From: Trichoderma breve
Taxonomy: Eukaryota > Ascomycota > Sordariomycetes > Hypocreales > Hypocreaceae
Length of the DNA: 64,000 nucleotides
Direction of reading: 5' to 3'
NCBI RefSeq assembly: GCF_028502605.1
Contig: NC_079235.1
Location: forward strand, 1,364,001-1,428,000
The position numbers and the translations under genes are program-made. The notes beneath the pieces were generated by a model. The model worked only from the letters and a program-made list of their open reading frames with translations, was not told the origin of the DNA and searched no databases. Position 1 is the first letter of the stretch; each line of letters opens with the position of its first letter. Positions 1-10,317 of this stretch are shown here, piece by piece.

Positions 1-2578
1 ACACAGACATTCAGCGAGACCGCCAAGATGATGAAAGAGAATATCGCTCTATCAATGACATCGTCAACCACCACGTCACTCCAAGCAGCACATGACATAA
101 TGTTGAAATGTCACGTTCTTACGGATTTAGAAATCATCATTGGCGCCAAGGCGGAAAGCGATGAAGATCGTATGAAGACAATGTCTCTTCTGGAAGGCCG
201 ATGCGAAATTATCGGAGCATACTTTAACGATAGACAATACGTTTTAGGTATACAAAGAGCTGCCATGCAACTCTTACGGTAAGCTTTGGCCGCTCAAGCC
301 CACTTTCAAAGCACTGTCGCTGATATAATGAGTTTTCAGACCGACATTCTCTGATCTCGATATTTCTGGGTTGTGGCTTGCCAGTTCTCGGCTTGCTAGG
401 AAGACGAATTCCTTGCACCAGTCATTCAATGCAGTGTTGCATGCTTCTCAGCTTGGAGATGATGCAGCTACTATCGAGAACGCAAAGCTGCTATTCAGAG
501 ATTCTCATCACCGCAAGGCTATCCAACTTCTCCAAGGAGCCATTGAACAGAACAAATTCATGGCAAAATCAGGATCATCGCTTAGTATTGGATCAGCAAG
601 TAACCTGAATGCCCATCAAAAGCTGCTCACAGCTCGTGCACAGCTTCTGCTGGCGAAATGGCTTGATGCGGCGAGTCAGACACACGCAGGCGCCCTTCGC
701 GAAAAATACCAGCAGCCACCCAAGACGTATTCTACATGGGAGAAGGGCCACTATTACCTTGGTCGGCATTATAAGAAGATACTGGAATCCGAACAGCCGT
801 TGAAGGTAGATGATCAAAGTGACAATTATGTCACTGGCGAGATTGCTAGGCTCGTCATTGAGAACTACGTGCGGTCTTTGAATTCGGGGACCAAATACTT
901 GTACCAGACTCTTCCAAGGATACTCACGCTGTGGCTTGACCTTGGGGCACAGGTTGATAAGGCACCGGAGGGTAAAGTTTCGCTGTCTCGAGAACTTCAC
1001 AAGCGGAGACTCGAACAACTAGGTCTGCTGCATTCATTTCTGGACAAGTATATACATCGCCTGCCAGCCTATATATTTTACACAGCCCTGTCGCAGATTG
1101 TCGCCCGTATAGCACACCCCAACGCCAACGTCTTTGAGCGCTTGACAAACATTATTGTGAAAGTTGTAGAAGCTCATCCTCGTCAGGCCTTGTGGAGTCT
1201 ACTTGGCATCATGACGACTCGACGGGATTCCGAGAGAAAAGCACGTGGTTCTCAAGTCCTCCAGACTCTCCGGAGTGTGTCCAAAAAGGTGGAAGGCGCA
1301 AATTTTGATCTCAAGTATCTAATCAGAGCGGGAGAGAAGCTAGCAGAGCAACTGTTGCTAGCTTGTCACAATGGCGACTTTCACGGCAACAAAACTGTGC
1401 ATGCCAGCCTGACGAAAGATTTACGGTTCAATCAAAAGTGTACGCCGTGTCCCTTGGTCGTTCCCGTGGAGAGTTCGCTCACAGCGACTCTACCGGCCGT
1501 CTCAGAGCACGTAAAGAAGCACAAGGCGTTTTCGCGTGACGTGGTGTCGATAGATTGCTTCTTGGACGATGTGTTGGTGTTGAGCTCTCTAGCTAAACCT
1601 CGACGCCTGACAGCGCGAGGCACTGATGGCAAAACATATATGCTGCTCATCAAACCGAAAGACGACCTTCGTACAGACCAGCGACTAATGGAGTTTAATG
1701 GTATTATCAACCGGTCCCTAAAAGGAGACGCTGAATCCAGCAAGAGACAATTATATATACGAACCTACGCCGTCGTGCCACTGAACGAAGAGTGCGGCAT
1801 CATCGAGTGGGTGCCGGGAATCAAGACGATGCGAGATATCTTGCTGAATCTCTATGCCGCACAAAAAATTCACCCAGACTACAACGCCCTAAAACAGCTG
1901 ATGGAAGAGGCCTCGACATCTGACAGCAAGGTTGGCTTATTCACAGATGACGTGTTGGGGCGCTTCCCTCCCGTGCTTCCCTTGTGGTTTATCCAACAGT
2001 TTCCCAACCCCTCGGCCTGGTTCAGCGCGCGCTTGAGATACACCCGATCATGCGCAGTCATGTCTATGGTCGGCACGATCCTCGGACTGGGAGATCGACA
2101 TGGAGAGAATGTCAATTTGGAAGAGGGAAGCGGAGGAGTCTTTCATGTAGACTTTAACTGCTTGTTTGACAAGGGTCTCACGTTTGCCAAGCCCGAGCGT
2201 GTGCCTTTCCGCCTCACGCACAACATGGTAGCCGCCATGGGTATTTACGGCTATGAAGGGCCGTTTCGAAAGTCATCCGAGCTGACGTTGAGCATTCTTC
2301 GACAGCAAGAAGAGACGCTTGTGACTATTTTGGAGGCTTTTATCTACGATCCTACGCTGGACCTACAGAAGGACAAACGAGCGGCAAAGAGGAGCGAGTT
2401 CGGAGTTAAATTGCAGCCGCAAAGCGTGGTTGACAGCATCAAGAGAAAGGTCAAGGGATTGCTGCCGAATGAGAGCATTCCACTGAGTGTAGAGGGACAG
2501 GTAGAGGAGCTGATTAAACAGGCGGTCAACCCAAGGAATTTGGCGGCAATGTACATTGGATGGTGTCCATTTCTGTAA
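1..2578 (+). CDS. ATR/Mec1 (UvsB)-type PI3K-like checkpoint kinase, 3' part
   Basis: This is the C-terminal part of the serine/threonine kinase that senses single-stranded DNA and replication stress in the nucleus. Exons run from before base 1 to 278 and from 340 to 2578. The intron 279-339 has a GTAAGC donor and a TTTTCAG acceptor, and the joint reads ...LLR-PTFSDLD. The reading frame is open from base 1, so the start lies outside the window. The second exon carries a helical FAT region, then the kinase domain with the catalytic loop GLGDRHGENV (about 2083-2112) and the metal-binding HVDFNCLFDKG (about 2144-2173). A FATC tail ends in MYIGWCPFL. The HVDFNCLFDKG form fits the ATR branch. ATM or TOR are less likely because the FATC tail and activation segment match ATR better. 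No break is visible in the part present. Confidence 0.93.
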
Positions 2579-3428
2579 AGCGGACAAATTTATCATGGTT
2601 GGTCATTGCTATGGATATGAATTTACGCTGATTCGGGTTCGAAATCTCCTTGTCATGATTTGTAATGGTAACGAACATATATTTCAGTTAGCATAGCATA
2701 CCTTACCTAGATATTACAGGTATCCAGCTTTGATAATTTCCAGTTGAAGAGGTGCAGCCTGTCACTGATTACGACTGACTGCTCTGTGACGGTATCAATC
2801 ACTCCAACTTGCCCCCTATCAACCAATCTTTCAGCCGCCGAAGCGCGACCAGCCTGGTGTGAATTATTATGTTTGCTATAATTATAATTATTTGCATTTC
2901 TTAATTGAATTTTATTTCACTTGAGCAATTCCCCCTCCATCCGATTGATTGCGTTTGCTGCAAACCGCCAAGCCGATGCATCACTGTCACTGTTTCATTG
3001 GTGGTGTGAAGCGCTGAAAGTGAGCTGAGATCAGGCTGCCTGCCTAGCCAGGTCACTTTTTTTTTTTCCCTTAAGCGACGCGACGCGCCACCCCCAATTT
3101 CAGATAATAAACCAGCTCCTCCCCCAGCTTTTCCTTCCCACTCAACTCCTGCAAAATCCTCCTTTTTTTTTTCACCTTTCTGCCATCCGTCCTCCTTTTG
3201 CGTGCCCATTTGTGAACGTTTTAATCTACATTTTCTTGCTCGTTGTCTGTGCGTCTGTGGTCGCCTGTTGCAGATTCTCGCTGAAGAATCAGCAGTTCGG
3301 GCCACCGACTTTTTCCCACTTCTGCATCGTCGCAGTTTAGTCTGTCTGGCCTGAAGCTTGCGAATCAGGCTCAGCAACAGATATTGCCTCTATTCCATCT
3401 CTTTTTACAGCACCCGCAATCTGCAAAC
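2579..3428. other. Intergenic: ATR 3' end and promoter of the zinc finger gene
   Basis: About 850 bases without a credible gene. The first part is A/T-rich, with an AT-only stretch near 2875-2912. The second half is C/T-rich with poly-T runs near 3057-3068 and 3162-3172, the usual look of a filamentous-fungal promoter and pyrimidine-rich leader. An open frame on the minus strand here has no recognisable protein content. Confidence 0.6.
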
Positions 3429-4931
3429 ATGCCTCAGTATCGTATTGGTAAGTCCTTCTGTTTCCTTTGTGGCATGAATATTTTCCCATCTTTCCCCCCT
3501 ATGCCTCCCTTGCGCTGTAAAACATTCCGTTGGGCGTTGCTATCAAAGTGAAAGCTAAACTCGTTATACTACCATTTAGAGATTTCGCCCAACAACCGCG
3601 CCGGCTGCAATGACACCGTGTGCAAGAAGGAAGCCGTCAAGATCTTAAAGAACGAAATTAGATTTGGCACTTGGGTCGAGATCCAGGACCGCGGTTCCTG
3701 GAAATGGAAGCACTGGTGAGCTGCTTTATTATCTCCTGATAACACGGGACTTGTATGTTTCTCAAGAATCACTAACCTAACAATCAATTTTAGGGGCTGT
3801 GTGTCTGGATCTCAGATTGCCGGTCTTCAGGAATCTTGTGGTGGTGATCCTGATAATTATGACTTTGATGCCATTGACGGCTTTGACGAGCTCAAGTAAG
3901 TAAAGACCTCCTGTGTATACCGACAAAGTATGCTAACATGGCATGCAGTGACGAGGATGTCAAGGAGAAAGTTCGACGCTGCGTGAAGCAGGGCCACATC
4001 GATGCCGAAGATTTCAAGGGCGTGAGTTTCTTTTGTGTTGTTTACATGTTGCAAATTGCGTTTCACAATCTGACAAACTGCAGGATCCTGAGAAGAACAA
4101 GTTGGGCGAGAAGGGAATTTATCTTTCCGCCAAAGAAAAGGCTGCCAAGGAGAAGGCAGCGGCCCAGGTATGCCCCAGTCTTCAAAATATATGCCCGTTG
4201 GCGTTACTCACCTTTAATAGGACGCTGGTGAAGATGAGGTTGCTCCAGCCAAGGCCAAAAAGCGAGGTGGCAAGAAGGCTGCCGACGTCGCAGATGAGCC
4301 TAAGCCTAAGAAAGCGAAGAAGTCTAAGAATGTCGAGGCAGATGAGGAACCGCCCAAGGCCAAGTCCAAGGCTAAGGCTAAGGCCAAGGATGCAAGCGAG
4401 GAGGATGCTGGAGAGTCTGCTTCTGCTAAGAGAGGACGATCAAGAAAGTCGCTCACTCAGCAGGATGAAGAGGTAGAGGGCGAAGAAGCTGAGGCGGCAG
4501 CTCCGGCTAAGAAGGCCACTAAGAAGGGATCAAAGGCAAAGGCTGCCCAAGAGCAACAGCCTGAAGAGGAAACTGTGGAAGAGGATGATGTCGAGGAGAA
4601 GGAGAAGGCTACTCCTGCCAGGGCTGCGCGTGGACGCAAGACGGCAGCTTCCAAGACAAAGACAGCGACTGCGGATGATGAAGATGCCACACAAGCCACC
4701 CCAGCCTCTGCCCCCAGGGGCCGCAAGCGTGCTGCGGCCAAGACTGACGAAGCAGAGGAGGATGAGTCCAAGCCCCTTGTTAAGAGAGGACGCAAGTCAA
4801 GCACTCCGGCCAAGAAATCTGCTCCCGAGCCAACGGAGGAAGTCGAGGCAAAGGTGGTGGACACGCCCAAGGCGGCGCCCAAGGTTAAAGGAAGGGGCCG
4901 TCCTCGCAAATCTGATGCCTCGGCCGCCTAA
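3429..4931 (+). CDS. PARP-type zinc finger protein with basic/acidic tail and AT-hook
   Basis: A nuclear DNA-binding protein of 374 aa. Six exons: 3429-3447, 3580-3715, 3794-3895, 3949-4021, 4084-4167 and 4221-4931. The first is only 19 bases (MPQYRI). Residues 1 to about 95 form a PARP-type zinc finger: GCNDTVC gives the first cysteines, and KHWGC supplies the H-x2-C half about 35 residues on. FGTWVEIQ and WKWKHWGC are typical of the family, whose members bind DNA nicks and breaks. From about residue 140 the protein becomes a long Lys/Ala/Glu-rich disordered tail with repeated RGRK-like patches, ending in an AT-hook (KGRGRPRKS). There is no PARP catalytic domain, WGR domain or BRCT. Stand-alone zf-PARP proteins are known in fungi (fission yeast Hpz1). 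A role in chromatin or DNA repair is inferred. Confidence 0.88.
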
Positions 4932-5645
4932 AATATCACTGCGAGTGGATGTTTATGGACGTGGTACATACGGGGATTGTGCTATATATTCAAGGGTGAA
5001 TGTTTGCGTCCACTAATAGGGGGCAATAGGAGAAGGTGCAGTAATTATGCCGGAAGGCCATGCCCGGAAGTAGTTTCTTTTTTGATGACCCCTGATGTTG
5101 GTCCTGAGAAGACGGATAGTTAGGTATTTAATGAGCTGTGAATGACTGACCCGTCGCCTTAAGTAGCAAATGTTGCTTTACGTTGAGCCCTTGATGCCAT
5201 CTAGAAAATGAAGAGTCGTTGCTGGAGCATGTTGCTACTCGTGTACTAGATTGATACTCCATTGATTGGTTCAACAGCCTACATCCCTTGAAGAATACCT
5301 AGTAAATGTTGGTATGATACTTGACTAATAAGATGGCAGCTAACAGCAGCTCCAACGGCCAGTATGTTCTAGCTGTGCTCCAGCTGTTATTCTAGCAGAT
5401 GTTCTAGCAGATGTTCTAGCGCCTCCATAGCTACAGACGCAGCTTAGCGTGGGCAGACGTCATCAGGCACACCCCGCAATGCGAAATGCAGCTGTGCTAT
5501 TTCCAAGCTCGCCACTGACATCGACTACCTATATTTCTGTACATATTCGACGTCTTGCTTCTCTGCTCCTACTCCAACACTAGGCCTATATCGCAAAACA
5601 TAAAATACCGATACTCCCAAGAGACACAGACGAGACTCTCCCACC
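4932..5645. other. Intergenic: zinc finger 3' end and UCH promoter
   Basis: About 710 bases with no credible gene. It holds a short 12-base tandem repeat (5391-5420, listed separately) and a C/T- and A-rich leader just before the hydrolase start. Confidence 0.55.
5391..5420. repeat. 12-base tandem repeat, about 2.5 copies
   Basis: The unit TCTAGCAGATGT occurs at 5391-5402 and 5403-5414, followed by a half copy TCTAGC. It lies about 230 bases upstream of the ubiquitin hydrolase start. A related TTCTAGCTG lies near 5367. No function is evident. Confidence 0.8.
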
Positions 5646-6465
5646 ATGTCGACAAACACGAATCCCGACCCCGCGGCCACAGCTCCGGCCTTCATCCCCC
5701 TCGAGGCCAACCCGCAGCTCCTGACAGCCCTCATCCACAAGCTCGGCGTGTCTCCCGCGCTGCAGATGCACGACGTCTATTCCCTCACGGAGCCCGAGCT
5801 ACTATCCTTTATCCCGCGCCCAGCACTGGCGCTCCTGCTAGTGTTTCCCATATCGGCGGTCTATGAGAGCCACCGGATGGCGGAGGACAGCCTGGCGAGC
5901 GAGTACAACGGCATTGGAGATAAAGAGCCGGTGCTGTGGTGGAGGCAGACGATTCGGAACGCGTGCGGGATGATGGGGCTGTTGCATGCAGTTGCGAATG
6001 GGCCGGCGAGGGAGTTTATCAGTATGTTTTGCACTGCACACCTTTGATCTTCAAAGAAGTCCCAGTGAAAGTTAATGACGTTGACGAATTATAGCCGAGG
6101 GATCTACGCTCGACGATCTCATCAAGAAAAGCACCCCCCTGCACCCCGTCGAACGATCGAAACTGCTCGAACAGACGCCGGCGCTGGCCGATGCGCACAA
6201 GGCGGCTGCCACCGAGGGAGACACCCCTGCGCCCGACGCCCAGGACGACGTCGATTTGCACTACGTATGCTTTGTCAAAGCTAACGACGGCGGTTTATGG
6301 GAGCTAGATGGCAGGAGGAAGGGACCTATTCGGAGAGGGGATTTGGAGAAGAATGAGGACGTGCTGAGTGAAAATGCGTTGAACTTGGGGGTGTTGAAGT
6401 TTTTGGAGAGGGAGGGTGGTGATTTGCGGTTTAGTGCCGTGGCTTTGGCTGGGACGCTGGATTAA
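5646..6465 (+). CDS. Ubiquitin carboxyl-terminal hydrolase, UCH family (Yuh1/UCH-L3 type)
   Basis: A cysteine protease that removes small adducts from the C-terminus of ubiquitin or Nedd8/Rub1 in the cytosol. Exons 5646-6021 and 6095-6465 give 248 aa, close to the usual 230-250 aa. The catalytic set is complete: Gln101 (oxyanion) and Cys107 in WRQTIRNACGMMG, His181 in DLHYVCFVK, and Asp197 in WELDGRRKGP. The N-terminal IPLEANPQLLTALIHKLG is also typical. There is no C-terminal extension, so this is the short UCH-L type and not the proteasomal UCH37 type. The start has a good context (CCACCATGTCG). The intron (6022-6094) is phase 1. Confidence 0.95.
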
Positions 6466-6617
6466 CTTGAATTGCTGGATTAATCTGAATTATTTTGTGA
6501 TATAATACAAAGGGGAAGAAGCGTAATGTATGCGTTTTGGGTAGGGATGCTCAAGTAATGCATTTTCTTGGGTGCGTGGCATTCATTTTTGGAGAACATC
6601 TGTTGAGAGAGATGATC

Positions 6618-7139
6618 TCAGGAGAAAATATCCTGGCATAGGAATAGAAACATGATGATGAAATGGTAGACGGCATTTTCGAAGGCAGCAAGCGTAGGTA
6701 GGGCTATTCGTAGCCTGAGATATCTGTCTACCTCATTCATCGCGGAGTATATTGTGCCACAAAAGCTATTCATGGTGATTTTGGAATTCGCCTTTACATC
6801 AGCATCTCTCTCATGATTTGTTAGACAACTCTCAGTGTCTCTTTGCTCGCCTTTGCTGCTCGCTGTTGCTGTACCTGCACTAGAAGCCTGCTGTTGTCCT
6901 TGCTGCTTCTGCGAGATAATTAATTTCAACGTTGTATTACAATCCTGTGTGTCAACTTGGATATTTGCAAAGTGAGTCCGACGAGCTGGATTACGCACGG
7001 GGATGGGTGGAGGGAGTGGCGTTGTTGCTGCTTCATCAGGGAAGGGGTTGAGGCTGGTTTGTCTGCGGAGATGCATGTAGGCTTGCCTCTCACCGTCTTG
7101 GACATTTCTGAGCTCCTTGTCTGTGTATGTGCTTGGCAT
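6618..7139 (-). CDS. Hypothetical protein, 173 aa (doubtful)
   Basis: An uninterrupted frame from an ATG at 7139. The product starts with a polar stretch (MPSTYTDKELRNVQDG), followed by a proline-rich part (TTPLPPPIPVRNP) and a Gln/Ser-rich part, and ends in a hydrophobic segment. No domain is recognised. It lies tail-to-tail with the ubiquitin hydrolase, 152 bases away. The first 80 residues look more protein-like than the rest, so if the gene is real its 3' part may be spliced differently. It could also be chance. Confidence 0.3.
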   Translation of the reverse strand: MPSTYTDKELRNVQDGERQAYMHLRRQTSLNPFPDEAATTPLPPPIPVRNPARRTHFANIQVDTQDCNTTLKLIISQKQQGQQQASSAGTATASSKGEQRDTESCLTNHERDADVKANSKITMNSFCGTIYSAMNEVDRYLRLRIALPTLAAFENAVYHFIIMFLFLCQDIFS

Positions 7140-7768
7140 GGTTATTGGATAATGGGATTTATGGTAAGTGGTTGTAATGGGTGTGACAGCTTCAAACTCG
7201 TTCCGCCTTGAGGTTTATGTATCTGTGCTAGGTGCTATATTTAGGGAGGATGCTATAGTGCTATATCCTAGCTGAGGCTTGTATTTAGACTGTATGCTAT
7301 ATCTAGGCAAGGTATCATGTCAAGGTTTGAATCGTAGTAAGAGTACTGATATTAATAGGAGGCTTGTTCATGTTGAGTGTTTGTCCGGCTAAATATACAG
7401 TAATGTAACAAGTTGCCAAGAATCTGCAATATGCCGGCCGGCATCTCACAGAGACCATTAATAAACCGAGTATCTTAGCTTTACTCACTGTAACCAAAGT
7501 ATATGTCTTACAGTACATCAGTTTCACAGGCACACAGTGAAAGAAAAGACAAATCATTTATATATCACATCTCAGTTTATTATCCTGTCCGCAGCAATCG
7601 GACTTTTTCGCCATTTACCCACCCCCAACCCCAGCGATTAAAGTATTTCCGTTTTGGGATGGCGCTGTCGCGGCAGATCTCTCGGTCCAGCAATCGCCAA
7701 GACAAACAGGCACATGGATTAAGGATTTACCATTATGGATTATGCTTTTTTCACCCCCTTCTTAGCCT

Positions 7769-7776
7769 GACGTCAC
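7769..7776. promoter_or_regulatory. CRE palindrome TGACGTCA
   Basis: An exact TGACGTCA, the consensus for Atf1/CREB-type bZIP factors, 482 bases upstream of the start at 8258. The match is direct; binding is inferred. Confidence 0.55.
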
Positions 7777-8011
7777 TTTTTTTTCGCCAAGACTTTCAAG
7801 GGTTCTCCGTAACTATCGCGATGACACTCTCGACTTTTTTAAACAACGTTGATGGGCAAGACCGTTGGAAATCATTAGATCTGAAAAAATGGGGTTGTGT
7901 TTCTTTTTAATGGGCTTACTGGAGAATAAATGATGTAAAAACGTGGGAACAATAGCCACATCTCCACAGAATAGCATCATGGTTACGCCAAAGACTCTAA
8001 ACTCCAGTACA

Positions 8012-8019
8012 TGACGTCA
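8012..8019. promoter_or_regulatory. CRE palindrome TGACGTCA (second)
   Basis: A second exact TGACGTCA, 239 bases upstream of the start at 8258 and 64 bases upstream of a TATAAAG box. Two exact copies within 250 bases are unlikely by chance. Confidence 0.6.
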
Positions 8020-8082
8020 AGAAAGTGTGATGATACAGTAATGCTCTGCAAATCCCAAAGTCAAAAGTCGAAATCAAAGAGT

Positions 8083-8089
8083 TATAAAG
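8083..8089 (+). promoter_or_regulatory. Probable TATA box of the 77-aa gene
   Basis: TATAAAG, 169 bases upstream of the start codon at 8258, in an A-rich leader. A clear TATA box plus CRE sites suggests an inducible promoter. Confidence 0.5.
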
Positions 8090-8257
8090 AAACTGACTTT
8101 TCCGCTGCATGTCAATTGCAAAAAATATTACAAAAGTCTATTTATTCCCCAATCTTCGGAAAAAAAGCAAAGCATCAACCAACACCAACGAAGTTTCAAC
8201 TTAACACAAAGACACACAAAGAAGTTTAAAAAAAAAAAAAAGACACATACATACATC

Positions 8258-8556
8258 ATGCCTCGCCAAGGAGACGGTTCAAGCGACAACGGCCCCTTTG
8301 AGGAGGCCACTCACAACATTGGCCACGGCGTCACCAAGGACGATGTAAGTCATCAAGTCGATTGAAAAAAAATAATAATGAGAATCTCGTTTCTAACAGC
8401 TTGATATAGAACTCAAAAGACAAGACTGCGCCCCTGCCAGAGGGTCTGCACGAGAAGGGCGCTGGCCTACAAGACATGAACGCGAGCGGAGGACAGAGCC
8501 AAGGCATCAAGAAGGGCCCTAACGTTGGTCAGGGCGGACGTGGAAGCACCAATTGA
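8258..8556 (+). CDS. Small hydrophilic protein, 77 aa, possibly stress- or conidiation-related
   Basis: Exons 8258-8344 and 8410-8556 give 77 aa; the intron 8345-8409 has a GTAAGT donor and an ATATAG acceptor in phase 0. The product is very polar and rich in Gly, Asp, Lys and Gln. It has no signal peptide, membrane segment or Cys. Short runs such as THNIGHGVTKDD and GVTKDD-like Gly/Lys/Asp patterns recall hydrophilin-like fungal proteins that accumulate in conidia or under desiccation. No exact family is recognised. The promoter holds two CRE palindromes and a TATA box, which fits control by an Atf1-type stress factor. The stress role rests on composition and promoter only. Confidence 0.75.
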
Positions 8557-8729
8557 GGGATGAATATGAGATGAATTGAAAAATATATATGTACTTATCC
8601 TGAAATTGAAGCGAAACAAATAAAGAAAAAAAAATTGACAATCCATGATGCATTATACAAAGAAACCAACCCCGGTCTATATCATATACATTATATATTA
8701 TTATTTCATGCAGCCAATGGCTAGGCTCT

Positions 8730-10317
8730 TCATTCAGTCAAACTCTTGTTCCATCGCTGCATAAACTGATCCTTCCATGTCGGCATGCACCGCACCGTAT
8801 CCGGAGGCCCCGCCCACTCAATCCTATCGCTCCTCTCATCGTGATTGGCGACATTGTCCGACACAAAGCCCTTGAGCTTCTTCAGCTTCCTCCCGTTGGT
8901 GATGCTGTACTCGAGGTTCACACTCGGAACGACAGCAATCTTGCCGTAGCCTCGCCACCACATGTCCTTGCAGAACAGCACCGGCTCGCCCTGGAAACAC
9001 TCGCCCTTCTTGTCGTAGTTTGTACGGAAGCGCAGGCCCTCGGCAATCGGCTGGGCGCTAAAGACGGTGGCGCCGTTCCAGCATGCAAAGGCCTGGAAAG
9101 GGCGCAGCGACTCAAAGCGGGACTTCGTATCCGGCGCATTCCAAAAGAGGTTGTGTGCTTCGCCCCAGTTGCCGTTGGACGGGATGTGGAAGAAGGAGTC
9201 GCCGTTCATGCCCCTCGCGATCCAGACGTCGTAGAAGGTGGGATCTTCTCCGGAATATGTCCAGTCCATGGCGCACGTCATGTCGGCGTTGAGCGTCTTC
9301 TTCTGCAATATCAGCTCGAGAATGTCCTCGGGACACGCTGCCACGTCGTTTAGGAAGATGACGCTGGCGTCGTCCGCCATGGGCAGCGTCCCCTGGAAGA
9401 TGGGCTCCAGGGGCATGTTTCGCAGGGCGGCGAGTTTGGCTATGCGGTTGCCCTCGGCCGAGTGGACGGTGGACGAGTTGTAGATGTAAGTGACGCCCAG
9501 TGCCTCAAGGCTGGGCCGGAGAGCGGCGAGCACATCTCCAGTACCGTCAGGAGAGTCTCCCTCTACAATCGAGAGAGCACATGACTGGGGGCCGAGGAAC
9601 TGAATGACTTCGACGATGCTGCCGATGAGACGGGGAAGTAGTTTGATGCAGTTCCTCAAGTCGAGGGCGAAGAAGTACCGGATCTCGACGTCGAGAGTTG
9701 AGTGAGAGAGTGAGCGAGGAAGAGCAGCGGGAGGAGTACTAGATGGCGATAGTGATGACGGCGAGTCGAGTAAGGATGAAGCCAGCGATGACTGTGAGGC
9801 TGAATCTGAAGATGAGGGTGAAGATGTGGACAGAGAGGAAGGAGGAGATGAGAATAGCGGTAGAGACGAAGATGAAGACGGATATGTCGAAGAGGATGGG
9901 ACCGGAGGAGGAGAAGACGGTGCCGGTCGTTTCGGTGAAGGCTTTCCAGACTTGAGCGACTTGTAACGTGTTACGTTGATGGCCGGGCATTCGAGATTGG
10001 CCAGCCTCGAAGTCGGCTTCACATTGTAAATGGCCTCGAGGTACTCGCTAATGTTTGCCGCCGGGAGGATTGCGCCTGTGACAAGTCAGGTCAGAGCCTC
10101 ATTCTCGTTCACCCACTTGCACTGTGTCTGTCTGGTTCTGCGCCAAGCTTTCTTTCTTACCATTGTGTATAACCTCCTTGGAGAGCTGCTTGTACGGGAT
10201 CGGGCGTCTCTGAGAGCTGGGGAACCACGACATGCGATCGCGCCCAATGTATATGCTCCCCAGCAGCAGAAGAACTATAAATGGAGCCACCACCAACGGC
10301 AACCTTGTTCTACGCAT
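8730..10317 (-). CDS. CAP59/CMT1-type glycosyltransferase (GT69, alpha-1,3-mannosyltransferase family)
   Basis: A 500-aa type II membrane protein, probably Golgi, of the family that transfers mannose in alpha-1,3 linkage (Cryptococcus Cmt1/Cap59). Exons (minus) are 10161-10317 and 8730-10075; the phase-1 joint reads HNG-AILPAAN. The N-terminus has a short basic stretch and one membrane segment (residues about 7-24, PLVVAPFIVLLLLGSIYIG). A Ser/Pro-rich linker follows at about residues 95-155. The catalytic part has RYFFALDLRNC, VEGDSPDGTGDVL, IFLNDVAACPEDILEL and CAMDWTYS, all typical of the family. The Ser/Pro linker is longer than usual. The acceptor substrate cannot be told from sequence; a cell-wall or surface glycan is the usual guess. 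Confidence 0.9.

Larger units (their letters stand above)
7140..8257. other. Intergenic: promoter region of the 77-aa gene
   Basis: About 1.1 kb with no credible gene. The left part (7215-7310) has loosely repeated GCTATA(T/G)-type motifs. The right part has two perfect CRE palindromes (7769-7776, 8012-8019), a TATAAAG box (8083-8089) and an oligo-A run just before the start codon at 8258. Confidence 0.6.

Noticed and set aside
2628..2655. A tRNA B-box-like stretch (GGGTTCGAAATC)
   Set aside because: No acceptor, anticodon or D-arm stems can be formed around it.
8011..8229. 72-codon open frame just before the 77-aa gene, ending 28 bases before its ATG
   Set aside because: Its ATG overlaps the second CRE and lies upstream of the TATA box, so it is probably not in the mRNA. 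The product is Ser/Lys-rich with no family match.
8841..9353. 170-codon plus-strand frame antisense to the glycosyltransferase
   Set aside because: It mirrors a well-supported gene on the minus strand and has no recognisable domain.
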